Source: Emticicia sp. C21
GTDB lineage: Bacteria > Bacteroidota > Bacteroidia > Cytophagales > Spirosomataceae
Assembly: GCF_003418935.1 (NCBI RefSeq)
Contig: NZ_QVMT01000011.1
Location: 124,353-188,352 of the forward strand
Direction: 5' to 3'
DNA length: 64,000 nt
The position numbers and the translations under genes are program-made. Under the pieces are notes generated by a model. It ran no database searches, was not told where the DNA came from, and saw nothing but the letters and a program-made list of their open reading frames with translations. Positions 1-8,830 of this stretch are shown here, piece after piece. Position 1 is the first letter of the stretch; every line of letters starts with the position of its first letter.

Positions 1-185
1 TTTGAAAAAGTGAAGGTAAAAGATTTGAAAAAAAAGGTCTGATTACCATTTGATAAAATATATAATGCAACTACTTGATTATTAGGATTTTTTGAAGATA
101 AAATTTGTAATTATCTGGAATTATTTTTTAGATTTGGTAAAGTTTCAAACCAATCTCTTATCTAAACCTCTAAACAAATTTTATT

Positions 186-656
186 ATGAACAATTTTCGC
201 TTGGCCGGTTTTGGCAAACGTTTTCTGGCGTACATTATCGATGGTATTCTTCTAGGTATTGCGTTCATGTTAATATTCCTTCCTTTTGGTGGGCTTTTTG
301 CTTTTCTGGGCTTAGGTTCTGGAAGGGGGCTTTCGGATGGTGAAGCTGCAGCTATGGCAGTGACCGGAGGAGTAAGTATCCTTGGCATCATTTTAATAGC
401 TATCATTGCACCAGTTGTTTATGACGCCTTAATGACGGCCTCACCTAGGCAAGGCACACTTGGCAAAAGCATTATGAAAATTAAAGTTATCAAAGAAAAC
501 GGCGAACCATTAAACACAAATGAAGCTTTTATAAGAGCTTTGGTAAAATTTGTAGCAGGCCAATTCTGTATATTATTATTGTTGGTATGTTTATTTAACA
601 AAGAAGAACAGAATTTACATGATTTAGCTGCCAAAACTTTGGTAGTGGAGGATTAA
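186..656 (+). CDS. RDD family membrane protein
   Basis: A 156-residue integral membrane protein. The N-terminus carries the RDD-family signature: Arg in GFGKRFLAYIIDG followed by Asp at the start of the first hydrophobic segment. Three hydrophobic stretches are visible, near residues 15-40, 60-85 and 125-145. A conserved-looking TPGK-type loop (SPRQGTLGKSIMKIKV) precedes the last segment, as is usual in RDD proteins. The molecular role of most RDD proteins is unknown; some are linked to ion or osmotic homeostasis. The next gene starts only 6 nt downstream, so the pair is probably cotranscribed. I chose the ATG at 186 because the RDD motif begins 9 residues later. The family assignment is firm, the function is not. 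Confidence 0.85.
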   Translation: MNNFRLAGFGKRFLAYIIDGILLGIAFMLIFLPFGGLFAFLGLGSGRGLSDGEAAAMAVTGGVSILGIILIAIIAPVVYDALMTASPRQGTLGKSIMKIKVIKENGEPLNTNEAFIRALVKFVAGQFCILLLLVCLFNKEEQNLHDLAAKTLVVED

Positions 657-662
657 GAGTTT

Positions 663-1064
663 ATGAATCGTAGCCTGGAGTATAAGATATTTTTGGCGGT
701 AATAGTACTCTCTATTACCGCTTATTATTTTTATTATCCATCTGCAGAGTTGCTACCTAATATGCAGTGTCTATTCAATAAAACTACGGGTTTATATTGT
801 CTGGGTTGTGGAGGTCAGAGAGCTTTTCATGCGTTGTTGCATGGGCATATAGCCACTGCCGCCCAAAATAACCTTCTTGTTTTCTTAGTATTGCCATTAA
901 TAGGCATAAAGCTATTTGAGGAATTCAGCAGTAAAAAGATACTCCCTCCTGAATTTTATTCACGTAAAATTATTCTGCCAATACTACTATTTATAATTCT
1001 CTTTACAATTTTAAGAAACATTCCTGTTGAACCATTCCGCTATTTTGTGCCTTTTTTAAAATAG
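663..1064 (+). CDS. DUF2752 domain membrane protein
   Basis: A 133-residue protein with the DUF2752 hallmark around residues 40-60: a Cys, then TGLYCLGCGGQRAFHALLHG. In this family the CPxCGxTRA-type cysteine motif sits between membrane helices. Helices are visible near residues 8-24, 70-88 and 100-118. DUF2752 proteins are small membrane proteins of unknown function, common in Bacteroidota and often placed beside RDD or CD225/TM2 genes. It lies 6 nt after the RDD gene on the same strand, so it is probably the second gene of a two-gene operon. No function beyond the family can be claimed. Confidence 0.85.
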   Translation: MNRSLEYKIFLAVIVLSITAYYFYYPSAELLPNMQCLFNKTTGLYCLGCGGQRAFHALLHGHIATAAQNNLLVFLVLPLIGIKLFEEFSSKKILPPEFYSRKIILPILLFIILFTILRNIPVEPFRYFVPFLK

Positions 1065-1090
1065 ATTCAGAGTAATTTGGTATAGGTTAT

Positions 1091-1129
1091 AAAAAAAAGG
1101 TGTTATCCATCAAAATAGATAACACCTTT
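1091..1129 (-). terminator. intrinsic terminator of the malic enzyme gene
   Basis: A perfect 12-bp stem (1096-1107 with 1118-1129) encloses a 10-nt loop. Read on the minus strand it is followed by eight consecutive T residues, so it terminates the minus-strand malic enzyme gene. It lies between convergent genes and may also slow plus-strand transcription from DUF2752, but the T-run on that side is weak. Confidence 0.9.
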
Positions 1130-1148
1130 CAATATTTATAAAAGCCTT

Positions 1149-3419
1149 TTATCTCGCATCAACTACCGCAATTGCTACCATATTCACAATCTCCCTAACA
1201 GAACTACCTAGCTGCAATACGTGAACAGGTTTCTTCATCCCTAATAAAATAGGCCCGATTTTTTCGATATTGGCTATTTCTTTTACCAGGTTATAAGCAA
1301 TGTTTGAAGCTGATAAATTCGGGAAAATAAGGGTATTGGCACCGCCATCAACCAAATCACAGAACGGGTGATTTTCACGCAGTAAATCCAGATCAAAAGG
1401 TAAGTGCGCTTGCATTTCACCATCAACTATCATAGTAGGGTGTTTTTCCTTCAAAATCGCCACAGCCTTTTGCATTTTTACGGCATCGTCGCCATCAGCA
1501 CTTCCAAAGTTAGAGTAAGTTAATAAGGCAATCCGTGGTTTAATATTGAATTTCTCTACTTCTTTAGCTGCCAGTTCCGTAATCTCCACAATCTCTTCTG
1601 TAGTTGGATTAAAGTTAACTGTAGTGTCAGCCAGGAATAATGGGCCGAAACGACTCATCAGGATATACATACCCGATACTTTCTTTACACCTTCCTGACG
1701 ACCGATAATTTGTAAAGCCGGACGGATAGTCTCAGGATAGTTACGGGTCATCCCACCAATCATCGCATCAGCCTCTCCGGTTTCAACCATCATCGCGCCG
1801 AAATAGTTACGGTTAAGCATGGAGATTTTGGCCTCAAATTTATTCAAGCCTTTGCGCTTGCGTTTTTCATAAAATATATCGCCAAATTTTTGCAAACGAG
1901 GTTCTTCTTTAGGTGAACGGGGATCGATAATTTCAACGCCTGCCACATCAATATGGTTTTCTAATACCAATTGGGTAATTCTATTTTCATTACCTAACAA
2001 AATCGGAATTGCAATGCCATCGTCAATAACCTGTTGCGCGGCTTTCAATACGGTTAGGTTCTCTGCATCAGCAAATACCACACGTTTCAGGTTTTGTTTA
2101 GCTTTTGTAATAATTACTTTGCTAAGGGTATTATCCTGCCCTAAACGTTTAGATAGTTGTGTATCATAGGCTTCCCAATCAATAATCGGGAATTTGGCAA
2201 CACCTGTATCCATAGCGGCCTTAGCAACAGCAGGTGCAACTGTTGTCAACAGACGGGGGTCAACCGGTTTTGGAATAATGTATTTCTTGCCAAAAATCAT
2301 ATTATTTTCACCATAAGCCAGGTTTACGATGTCGGGTACAGGTTTTTTGGCTAAATCGGCCAGCGCTCTTACAGCTGCCAGTTTCATTTCTTCATTAATC
2401 ACTTTCGAGCGAACATCTAACGCACCTCTGAAGATATAGGGAAACCCTAAAACGTTATTTACCTGATTCGGATAATCTGAGCGACCTGTGGCAAAAATAA
2501 TATCTTCACGTGCCGCCATTGCTTCATCGTAGGCAATCTCCGGGGTAGGGTTGGCCATGGCAAACACAATACAATCTTTCGCCATCGATTGCACCATTTC
2601 CTGCTTTAAGGTATTTCCTTTCGAAAGCCCAATAAATACATCGGCACCCACCAAAGCATCTGCCAGAGTCGTTTCGGCAGGCATAGCATCATTGGCAAAT
2701 TCTATTTTTTTTCCATCTAAGTTCGTACGGCTTGGATGAATAAGGCCTTTGCTATCGAACATAAAAATGTTTTTCTTCTGTGCTCCTAAACAATTGTATA
2801 AGCGAGTACAAGAAATAGCAGAAGCTCCAGCGCCATTAATGACGATTTTTACATCTTCGAATTTTTTGTTTACCAATTCCAGTGCATTCAACAAGGCCGC
2901 AGCAGAGATAATAGCTGTGCCATGTTGATCGTCGTGCATTACCGGAATATTCATTTCGGCTTTCAAACGTTCTTCAATCTCAAAACATTCGGGTGCAGAA
3001 ATATCTTCGAGGTTTACACCGCCAAAAGTAGGTTCAAGAATCTTTACAGTTCTTACAAACTCATCCACATCTTTGGTATTGAGTTCTATATCAAATACAT
3101 CAATATCGGCATATATTTTAAACAAAAGCCCTTTTCCCTCCATGACAGGTTTACCTGCTTCGGGCCCAATATCTCCCAAGCCTAATACGGCCGTGCCATT
3201 AGAAATTACAGCTACCAGATTGCCTTTGGCTGTGTATTTATAAACATCTTCGGGGTTTTCGTAGATCGCCATACATGGGTCGGCAACGCCCGGAGAGTAG
3301 GCTAAAGTTAAATCTCTTTGAGTGGCTGTTTCTTTCGATGGAATCACCTCTATCTTGCCTGGTCGACCTTTGGCATGGTAATATAAGGCTTCTTCTTTCA
3401 GTGTTTTCTTCGTACTCAT
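1149..3419 (-). CDS. maeB: NADP-dependent malic enzyme with phosphotransacetylase-like domain
   Basis: A 756-residue cytosolic enzyme that decarboxylates malate to pyruvate, producing NADPH. Residues about 10-420 are the malic enzyme part: SPGVADPC near the start, the NGTAVLGLGDIGP region, and a Rossmann segment with GAGASAISC. Residues about 430-756 resemble phosphate acetyltransferase (RVVFADAENLTVLKAAQ, MIGGMTRNY). In MaeB-type enzymes this C-terminal part is usually regulatory and senses acetyl-CoA, rather than catalytic. The length matches the family. A start 10 codons upstream (3449) is open, but a good -7 box (TACCTTTG, 3454-3447 on the minus strand) overlaps it, so MSTKK at 3419 is preferred. 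The neighbouring dicarboxylate symporter fits joint use of C4 acids. Confidence 0.95.
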   Translation of the reverse strand: MSTKKTLKEEALYYHAKGRPGKIEVIPSKETATQRDLTLAYSPGVADPCMAIYENPEDVYKYTAKGNLVAVISNGTAVLGLGDIGPEAGKPVMEGKGLLFKIYADIDVFDIELNTKDVDEFVRTVKILEPTFGGVNLEDISAPECFEIEERLKAEMNIPVMHDDQHGTAIISAAALLNALELVNKKFEDVKIVINGAGASAISCTRLYNCLGAQKKNIFMFDSKGLIHPSRTNLDGKKIEFANDAMPAETTLADALVGADVFIGLSKGNTLKQEMVQSMAKDCIVFAMANPTPEIAYDEAMAAREDIIFATGRSDYPNQVNNVLGFPYIFRGALDVRSKVINEEMKLAAVRALADLAKKPVPDIVNLAYGENNMIFGKKYIIPKPVDPRLLTTVAPAVAKAAMDTGVAKFPIIDWEAYDTQLSKRLGQDNTLSKVIITKAKQNLKRVVFADAENLTVLKAAQQVIDDGIAIPILLGNENRITQLVLENHIDVAGVEIIDPRSPKEEPRLQKFGDIFYEKRKRKGLNKFEAKISMLNRNYFGAMMVETGEADAMIGGMTRNYPETIRPALQIIGRQEGVKKVSGMYILMSRFGPLFLADTTVNFNPTTEEIVEITELAAKEVEKFNIKPRIALLTYSNFGSADGDDAVKMQKAVAILKEKHPTMIVDGEMQAHLPFDLDLLRENHPFCDLVDGGANTLIFPNLSASNIAYNLVKEIANIEKIGPILLGMKKPVHVLQLGSSVREIVNMVAIAVVDAR

Positions 3420-3446
3420 TTTTCGAATAGTTTTGTTTTCCAGGCG

Positions 3447-3479
3447 CAAAGGTACGCATAGAAAATTGTTAGATAGAAA
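3447..3479 (-). promoter_or_regulatory. predicted maeB promoter
   Basis: On the minus strand, TACCTTTG (3454-3447) matches the Bacteroidota -7 consensus TAnnTTTG exactly. TTTC (3479-3476) lies 21 nt upstream in place of the -33 TTTG. The predicted leader before the ATG at 3419 is about 20 nt. Confidence 0.55.
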
Positions 3480-3549
3480 GAAAATGTTGTTTTTAGCCTG
3501 TATTCAGGCTATGATGATGGTGTAATTGTTGAAATATCCTTTGAAATTC

Positions 3550-4860
3550 TTAGTTCTTGATGTTGTCGGTAACGATGTCTTCAAACTTATTTACTTTTTT
3601 AAAAGCTGCATCCATTTTTTTGCGGTCAAATTCATTCTCATTGTTTGAAATCCATACGGTTGCTACTCCATTGCCAATAAAATTGGTAATCGCACGAGCT
3701 TCTGACATAAATCTGTCAACTCCTAAAAGTAAAGCAAGCCCCTCAACCGGAATTACTTTAATGGCTGTCAGGGTAGAAGCCAAAACAATAAACCCACTCC
3801 CCGTTACACCAGCCGCTCCTTTAGAAGTTACCATCAGAATACCGATAATGGTCAGTATTTGCTGAATATCTAAATGGACATTAAATACCTGGGCTAAAAA
3901 TATAACGGCCATTGAAAGATAAATAGTGGTTCCATCCAGATTAAAAGAGTATCCTGCCGGAACAACCAGCCCAACTACTGATTTGGAACAACCCATTTTC
4001 TCCAGTTTTTCCATCAAAGATGGCAAAGCTGCTTCTGAAGATGAGGTGCCTAGTACAATTAACAATTCTTCTCTGATGTATTTCAAAAAGCCCCAAAGGC
4101 TGATTTTATAATAGCGGAGAATGAAATAGAGTACCACAAAAATGAAAAGAGCCATGGTGGTATAAACTGTTGCCATTAATTTAGCTAATGGGAGTAAAGT
4201 TTTAATACCATATTTAGCAATCGTAAAGGCCATACCTCCGAACGCTCCGATAGGAGCAAATAACATAACCTTATGCAAAGCCCAGAAAACTTTCTTGGAA
4301 ATAGGGGAGAGGAAATTAACTACTGCCTGGCGACCTGAATAGTTGCTCAGAGCAATACCTAAAGCAATAGCTACAACCAGTACTTGCAACGTAACATTAT
4401 CCCAAAAGAATTTTACCCAGCTAAAATGCTCGGCACTTTGGGTATATTTCGATATATCACCCCCTTTAATCTCATTAGTAACCACTCCATCACCAGGACG
4501 TAAAACATTCGCTACAAAAATACCAATGATGAGCGCGACCGTTGTTACTATTTCAAAGTAAATCAAAGCTTTCGCACCGACTTTGCCTACCTTTTTCAAA
4601 TCACCCATCGAAATGATGCCTAATGTGATAGTAAGAAAGATGATCGGATTGATAAAGAGTTTAACAGTACTAATAAATATGCTACTCAGGAATTCGCTGA
4701 AAGTGGTTTTAATTTCGAACTCAGAAATGAAAAGGTTAAATTTAATGCCTTTTTCAAGGATAGGTTTTAAGGCAAATTCAGGATTATAATGGCCTAATAA
4801 AATACCACAGACAATGGCAGTTAATACCCAGAAAGTAAGATTGGTAAAAAGTTTTTTCAT
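3550..4860 (-). CDS. dicarboxylate/amino acid:cation symporter (DAACS family)
   Basis: A 436-residue inner-membrane transporter of the DctA/GltP family, coupling uptake of C4-dicarboxylates or acidic amino acids to protons or sodium. Family marks are clear: the serine-rich reentrant loop GTSSSEAALPSLMEKL, the PAGYSFNLDGTTIYL motif, and a second reentrant loop TSKGAAGVTGSGFIVLAST near residues 345-365. Eight or so hydrophobic helices are visible. An atypical N-terminal loop rich in Glu/Phe/Lys lies around residues 35-60. Substrate cannot be decided from sequence alone. Its position beside a malic enzyme suggests malate, fumarate or succinate, but glutamate/aspartate transport is also possible. 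A secreted-protein gene ends 10 nt upstream on the same strand. Confidence 0.92.
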   Translation of the reverse strand: MKKLFTNLTFWVLTAIVCGILLGHYNPEFALKPILEKGIKFNLFISEFEIKTTFSEFLSSIFISTVKLFINPIIFLTITLGIISMGDLKKVGKVGAKALIYFEIVTTVALIIGIFVANVLRPGDGVVTNEIKGGDISKYTQSAEHFSWVKFFWDNVTLQVLVVAIALGIALSNYSGRQAVVNFLSPISKKVFWALHKVMLFAPIGAFGGMAFTIAKYGIKTLLPLAKLMATVYTTMALFIFVVLYFILRYYKISLWGFLKYIREELLIVLGTSSSEAALPSLMEKLEKMGCSKSVVGLVVPAGYSFNLDGTTIYLSMAVIFLAQVFNVHLDIQQILTIIGILMVTSKGAAGVTGSGFIVLASTLTAIKVIPVEGLALLLGVDRFMSEARAITNFIGNGVATVWISNNENEFDRKKMDAAFKKVNKFEDIVTDNIKN

Positions 4861-4870
4861 GCTGTTCAGA

Positions 4871-5362
4871 CTATAGTTTTTTCCCGCTAAGGAACATAGA
4901 TTCTGTAATCTTTTTGCTGGTATCGCTGTCGAGAACTATTTTCCAACGGTCATCAAACTTGCGAAGTACTACTGTAAATTTTCCATAAAAAGTGCCTGTT
5001 TTTCCATTGGCATCGGTTGTAGTAACTTTATAGTAGCCCACTTCAAAAGCGGATGTTTCATTGTGTACGCGTTCTTCAAAACTAAACTCAATAGCCTGTC
5101 TTCTTTTATGCCTGAAATTATATTCATTACTCTGCTGATTATTCAGACTATATTCTTCGTAATTATAAATCTTTTTAGAATCAACAGGCACCCGTAATAA
5201 ATCTCTCGAATGAAGATTCATAAAACCGATAGCGTCCATACTGCTATAAGTTTTTATAAATGGTAACCAAACTTGATTATTAATTTCTATTTCGATATTA
5301 TCTGATTGGGCAAAAGCGGTAGAAAAACTACATATCAGGAAAGCGCAGAGTAGTGTTTTCAT
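4871..5362 (-). CDS. secreted protein of unknown function
   Basis: A 163-residue protein with a signal peptide (MKTLLCAFLICSFSTAFAQ, cleavage after AFAQ). The mature part alternates short beta-prone and helical segments: WLPFIKTYSSMDAIGFMNLHS early, then YYKVTTTDANGKTGTFYGKFTV and RKFDDRWKIVLDS near the end. That arrangement resembles SnoaL/DUF4440 cone-fold (NTF2-like) proteins, where DxWKIVxD closes the domain. This family call is a guess from pattern. I chose ATG 5362 because it gives a canonical signal peptide. The longer reading (5404) would begin inside a -7-like box TACATTTG at 5409-5402. The symporter gene starts 10 nt after this gene, so the two are likely cotranscribed. Confidence 0.7.
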   Translation of the reverse strand: MKTLLCAFLICSFSTAFAQSDNIEIEINNQVWLPFIKTYSSMDAIGFMNLHSRDLLRVPVDSKKIYNYEEYSLNNQQSNEYNFRHKRRQAIEFSFEERVHNETSAFEVGYYKVTTTDANGKTGTFYGKFTVVLRKFDDRWKIVLDSDTSKKITESMFLSGKKL

Positions 5363-5620
5363 GTGTTTGATGACAAAATGCTGCATAATTAGGTTTAGAA
5401 ACAAATGTAAGCATTTAATTCCGTTGGGTAAATGAATGCAGTTGTTTTCTTTCTATTTGCTGGTTTAACTCATTAGCCAGATATAAACTCCATATTAGTC
5501 TATGAATAAGTTTATGTCAATCAATGATTATATTATTTCTGAATGTCAAGAGTAATTAGTGAACAAAACGGCAAGAAAACAATTGAACCTAAACCAGATA
5601 ATTAGCTGTTTACCATTCAA

Positions 5621-7468
5621 ATGAAACGACAGAAAATGGCTAGAATCCCCACGGAAGAAAAAGAAGAGAAAATAGATATACGTCAAAGGCTGAAAGCACT
5701 TAATAACCTGCCCACATTCCTCAAAGAAGTCTACCAGACTTCACCAGCTTTAGCATCTGGTAATATAGTGTTAAGGCTTATTCGCTCTTCAATCCCTTTG
5801 TTGGTTTTATACATTGGTAAATTGCTGATTGATGAGGTGGTGCTACTAATTGACAAAAAATCAATGGAGTACAGCCATTTGTGGCTTTTAATAGGCCTTG
5901 AATTCGGATTAGTAATCATCAGTGATTTATTGGCTAGAGGTATTAGCCTGACCGATAGTCTTTTAGGTGATATGTTTGCTAATAAAACCTCAATTAAACT
6001 AATGGAACATGCTGCTTCATTAGACTTAGCTCAATTTGAGGATGCTACTTTTTATGATAAACTCGAAAGAGCCAGACAGCAGGTGACTGGAAGAACAGCT
6101 TTGCTCTCACAGACCTTGGCACAAGGCCAGGATGCTATTACAATGGGGAGTTTGTTGGTGGGATTGGTTACATTTAACCCATGGTTGATTTTACTATTGT
6201 TAGTAGCTGTAATTCCCTCATTTATTGGTGAACTACATTTTAATGCCAGAAGTTACTCATTGCAACGTGGTTGGACACCCCAGAGACGTGAATTAGATTA
6301 TTACCGATACATTGGCGCAAGCGATGAGACGGCTAAGGAAGTAAAGTTATTTGGCTTATCAGGTTTCCTGATTGAGCGTTTTAGAAATTTATCAAGCCGT
6401 TATTTCAACGAAAATAAAAAATTATCCATTGAGAGAGCATCCTGGGGTAGTCTTTTAGTAGCTATTGGTACAATTGGTTATTTCTCGGCCTATAGTATTA
6501 TTGTTTTCGAAACTGTAAAAGGCGTTGTAAGTATTGGTAGCCTTACATTCCTGACAGGCTCATTCAGACAATTACAATCTTTACTTGAAAGCATATTAGG
6601 ACGCTTTAATAGTATTTCGCAAGGGGCATTATATTTAAACGATTTATTCGATTTCTACAAAATCACACCAACAATTGTTTCACCAGCAAAACCTAGAGCT
6701 ATTCCCAATCCAATACAGCAAGGATTTACCTTTGAAAATGTTGGGTTCAAATATCCTAACTCAGAGCGATGGGCCAACAGACATTTAAGTTTTACTTTGA
6801 AAGTAGGAGAGAAACTTGCATTAGTTGGAGAGAATGGCTCTGGCAAAACCACCTTGGTTAAACTATTGGCAAGATTATATGACCCAGATGAGGGTAGAAT
6901 CTTATTGGATGGTTATGATTTGAAAGAATATGATTTAACTGAGCTACGGCAACAAATTGGAGTTATCTTTCAGGATTTTCAGCGTTTTCAGTTTACAGCA
7001 GGAGATAATATTGCAGTTGGAGGAATTGAGTCAATAGACAAACAAAACCATCTGGAAAGGGCCGCCGAACAAAGCCTGGCAGATACTGTGATCGAAAAAC
7101 TACCTATGAAATACAGTCAGCCCTTAGGCAGACGATTTGCTAAAGGCGTAGAACTATCAGGAGGGGAATGGCAGAAAGTAGCCTTGGCCAGAGCTTATCT
7201 GAGAGAAGCCAATGTAATAATCCTGGACGAACCAACAGCCGCACTTGATGCCCGTGCGGAGTATGAAGTATTTCGTCGCTTTGCAGAATTAACTAAGGGT
7301 AAAACAGCAGTGCTCATCTCTCACAGATTCTCAACTGTAAGAATGGCTGACCGGATTCTGGTATTAGACAAAGGCGAATTATTAGAGATTGGTAGCCATG
7401 AAGAATTATTAGCTAAGAATGGGCGATATGCTGAATTGTTTTATTTGCAGGCTGAGGGGTATAGGTAA
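5621..7468 (+). CDS. ABC transporter, fused permease and ATP-binding protein
   Basis: A 615-residue half-transporter of the exporter type. Residues about 40-340 form the membrane domain with hydrophobic helices near 55-75, 90-110, 175-205 and 285-320. Residues about 360-600 are the nucleotide-binding domain: Walker A GENGSGKTTLV, Q-loop GVIFQDFQRF, signature LSGGEWQKVALARA, Walker B VIILDEPTAALDA and H-loop ISHRF are all intact. It should act as a homodimer at the inner membrane. Exporters of this architecture move lipids, peptides or drugs, and the substrate here is unknown. No peptidase C39 domain or membrane-fusion partner is adjacent. An internal Met at codon 6 is an alternative start. 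Confidence 0.9.
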   Translation: MKRQKMARIPTEEKEEKIDIRQRLKALNNLPTFLKEVYQTSPALASGNIVLRLIRSSIPLLVLYIGKLLIDEVVLLIDKKSMEYSHLWLLIGLEFGLVIISDLLARGISLTDSLLGDMFANKTSIKLMEHAASLDLAQFEDATFYDKLERARQQVTGRTALLSQTLAQGQDAITMGSLLVGLVTFNPWLILLLLVAVIPSFIGELHFNARSYSLQRGWTPQRRELDYYRYIGASDETAKEVKLFGLSGFLIERFRNLSSRYFNENKKLSIERASWGSLLVAIGTIGYFSAYSIIVFETVKGVVSIGSLTFLTGSFRQLQSLLESILGRFNSISQGALYLNDLFDFYKITPTIVSPAKPRAIPNPIQQGFTFENVGFKYPNSERWANRHLSFTLKVGEKLALVGENGSGKTTLVKLLARLYDPDEGRILLDGYDLKEYDLTELRQQIGVIFQDFQRFQFTAGDNIAVGGIESIDKQNHLERAAEQSLADTVIEKLPMKYSQPLGRRFAKGVELSGGEWQKVALARAYLREANVIILDEPTAALDARAEYEVFRRFAELTKGKTAVLISHRFSTVRMADRILVLDKGELLEIGSHEELLAKNGRYAELFYLQAEGYR

Positions 7469-7523
7469 TATTGATAAGTTTATTATTTTGCAGGTGATTT
7501 GTAATCTTACTTACTTGATTCGC

Positions 7524-7997
7524 ATGATACATTCTTTCCAGGCAAAAATCTACCCAACCGGAATCAATTGGGCTGTTGATGTTTCTGAAGAAATTACAAG
7601 CCAATTGCAGAAGCAAAAAGGCTATATCAAAATTAAAGGGCAGATTAATGGCTTTGATTTTACTCAAACATTAATGCCTGTCAAAAATGCTCCTTATCGT
7701 CTTTTTGTGAATTTAATTATGATGAAAGGAGGGAAAACAGCTTTAGGAGAAGTGGCTGAGTTTGCGATTGAACAGGATGATGTTGAGGAGGATAAACGTT
7801 ATCCAATGCCTGATGTGTTGTTAAAGGCTCTTCAGGAAAACAATTTACAAGAAGCATTTGATAGTCTTACAGCTTCCCGCAAAAAAGATATTTTGAAGTA
7901 TTTATTCTATATTAAAACAGAAGAAACTTTGTTGAGGAATATAGACAAATTAATTGTTCAGTTAAAAGATAAACCGAAGAATGCAAGAATACCTTAA
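7524..7997 (+). CDS. DUF1905/YdeI-like protein
   Basis: A 157-residue soluble protein in two parts. Residues about 5-85 form a DUF1905-type beta-rich domain (INWAVDVSEEI, KIKGQINGFDFTQTLMPV, RLFVNLIMMKGG). Residues about 100-150 resemble the YdeI/OmpD-associated helical domain (PMPDVLLKALQEN, AFDSLTASRKKDILKYLF, KTEETLLRNIDKLI). The pairing is common in Bacteroidota and sometimes annotated as bacteriocin protection, a function not established here. A longer reading from 7419 overlaps the 3' end of the ABC gene in another frame. The ATG at 7524 starts just ahead of the domain and leaves a normal spacer, so it is preferred. Confidence 0.8.
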   Translation: MIHSFQAKIYPTGINWAVDVSEEITSQLQKQKGYIKIKGQINGFDFTQTLMPVKNAPYRLFVNLIMMKGGKTALGEVAEFAIEQDDVEEDKRYPMPDVLLKALQENNLQEAFDSLTASRKKDILKYLFYIKTEETLLRNIDKLIVQLKDKPKNARIP

Positions 7998-8010
7998 GTA
8001 AGAATTGTTA

Positions 8011-8367
8011 ATGAGAATTAAGCTGATAGTAGTTCGTACACAATACCCTGAAAAATTAGCAGATTTTTACAGCCTGCTTGGGTTGACATTTGATTATCAT
8101 AAATACGGTAATTCACCATATCATTACTCGGCAGTTATTGATGGATTAATTTTTGAGATTTATCCATTTACAAAAAATCAAACGGAGGCTGATAAAAATT
8201 TAAGGTTAGGTTTTGAATTAGATAGTTTTGAAGAATCTCTGGCAGCCTTAAGCAATCAAGGGTTTTTGATATCTGAACCTAAGCAAACAGATTTTGGCAT
8301 AATTGCTATTATAACAGACCCCGATGGCAGAAAAATTGAATTGTATAAATCCAATGAAAGCATTTAA
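8011..8367 (+). CDS. VOC superfamily (glyoxalase/bleomycin-resistance fold) protein
   Basis: A 118-residue single-domain VOC protein. It has the beta-alpha-beta-beta-beta pattern: KLIVVRTQYPEKLADFYSLLGL at the start, then a second half containing SFEESLAALSNQGF, and the closing DPDGRKIELYK typical of glyoxalase and dioxygenase folds. The final Glu (IEL) could be a metal ligand. The first-strand ligand position carries Arg-Thr rather than His, so classical metal chemistry is uncertain. The ATG at 8011 was chosen over an in-frame TTG at 8005. Its last 14 nt overlap the next gene, implying cotranscription. Substrate unknown. Confidence 0.75.
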   Translation: MRIKLIVVRTQYPEKLADFYSLLGLTFDYHKYGNSPYHYSAVIDGLIFEIYPFTKNQTEADKNLRLGFELDSFEESLAALSNQGFLISEPKQTDFGIIAIITDPDGRKIELYKSNESI

Positions 8368-8668
8368 AGTAGAAATTATAAGATTCGCAGATAATAGTCA
8401 ACCCGGATTTATAGAAGCGAGGTTCAAAGATGCTTGGGATATAGAGCATGTGGTAATAGATAAGGTACCAGTCCTCACATTAGAAGACTTGGATGAGAAT
8501 AGTGATTATCCAAAAGAAGGAGTAGTTGCATGTGAAATTCTAAAGAAATGGGAAGATGCAAATGGACGTACAATACTTACTATTGATACCGAGAAGCCTT
8601 GGGGAATATATACTATTGAAGAACTAACAAGATTTGATTTATTAGAAGAGAAATTAGTTGAAGATTGA
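8354..8668 (+). CDS. small conserved-looking protein of unknown function
   Basis: A 104-residue acidic cytosolic protein with no signal peptide or membrane segment. It starts MKAFKVEIIRFADNS and contains FIEARFKDAWDIEHVVIDKVP and a C-terminal stretch ending EELTRFDLLEEKLVED. I do not recognise the family. The start at 8354 lies inside the last 14 nt of the VOC gene in another frame, an overlap typical of translationally coupled genes; an upstream start at 8324 would overlap by 44 nt and is less likely. The Trp/Glu-rich pattern recalls small immunity-type or SMI1-adjacent proteins, but that is only an impression. Confidence 0.6.
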   Translation: MKAFKVEIIRFADNSQPGFIEARFKDAWDIEHVVIDKVPVLTLEDLDENSDYPKEGVVACEILKKWEDANGRTILTIDTEKPWGIYTIEELTRFDLLEEKLVED

Positions 8669-8776
8669 TTTTAGGCAAATTGAGATTTATTAAACCATCT
8701 TAATATCGCATCCCAATCCAATCGATTTGAAAATTCCACCTTTTAACCTGAACTTTTATCCTCTGACAAAGCAATT

Positions 8777-8808
8777 TTTGCAGGTATTTCTATCGAGTCA
8801 TAATTTCG
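8777..8808 (+). promoter_or_regulatory. predicted promoter of the first C1q-like gene
   Basis: TTTG at 8777-8780 and TAATTTCG at 8801-8808, spaced 20 nt apart, match the Bacteroidota promoter layout with one mismatch in the -7 box. The start codon at 8831 follows about 15 nt after the expected transcription start. Confidence 0.45.
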
Positions 8809-8830
8809 TTTCATAATCTAAACAATTTTT

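Noticed and set aside
3494-3511. Hairpin TAGCCTG-TATT-CAGGCTA after the symporter gene as a terminator
   Set aside because: The stem is perfect but short and no T-run follows on the minus strand, so termination is not supported.
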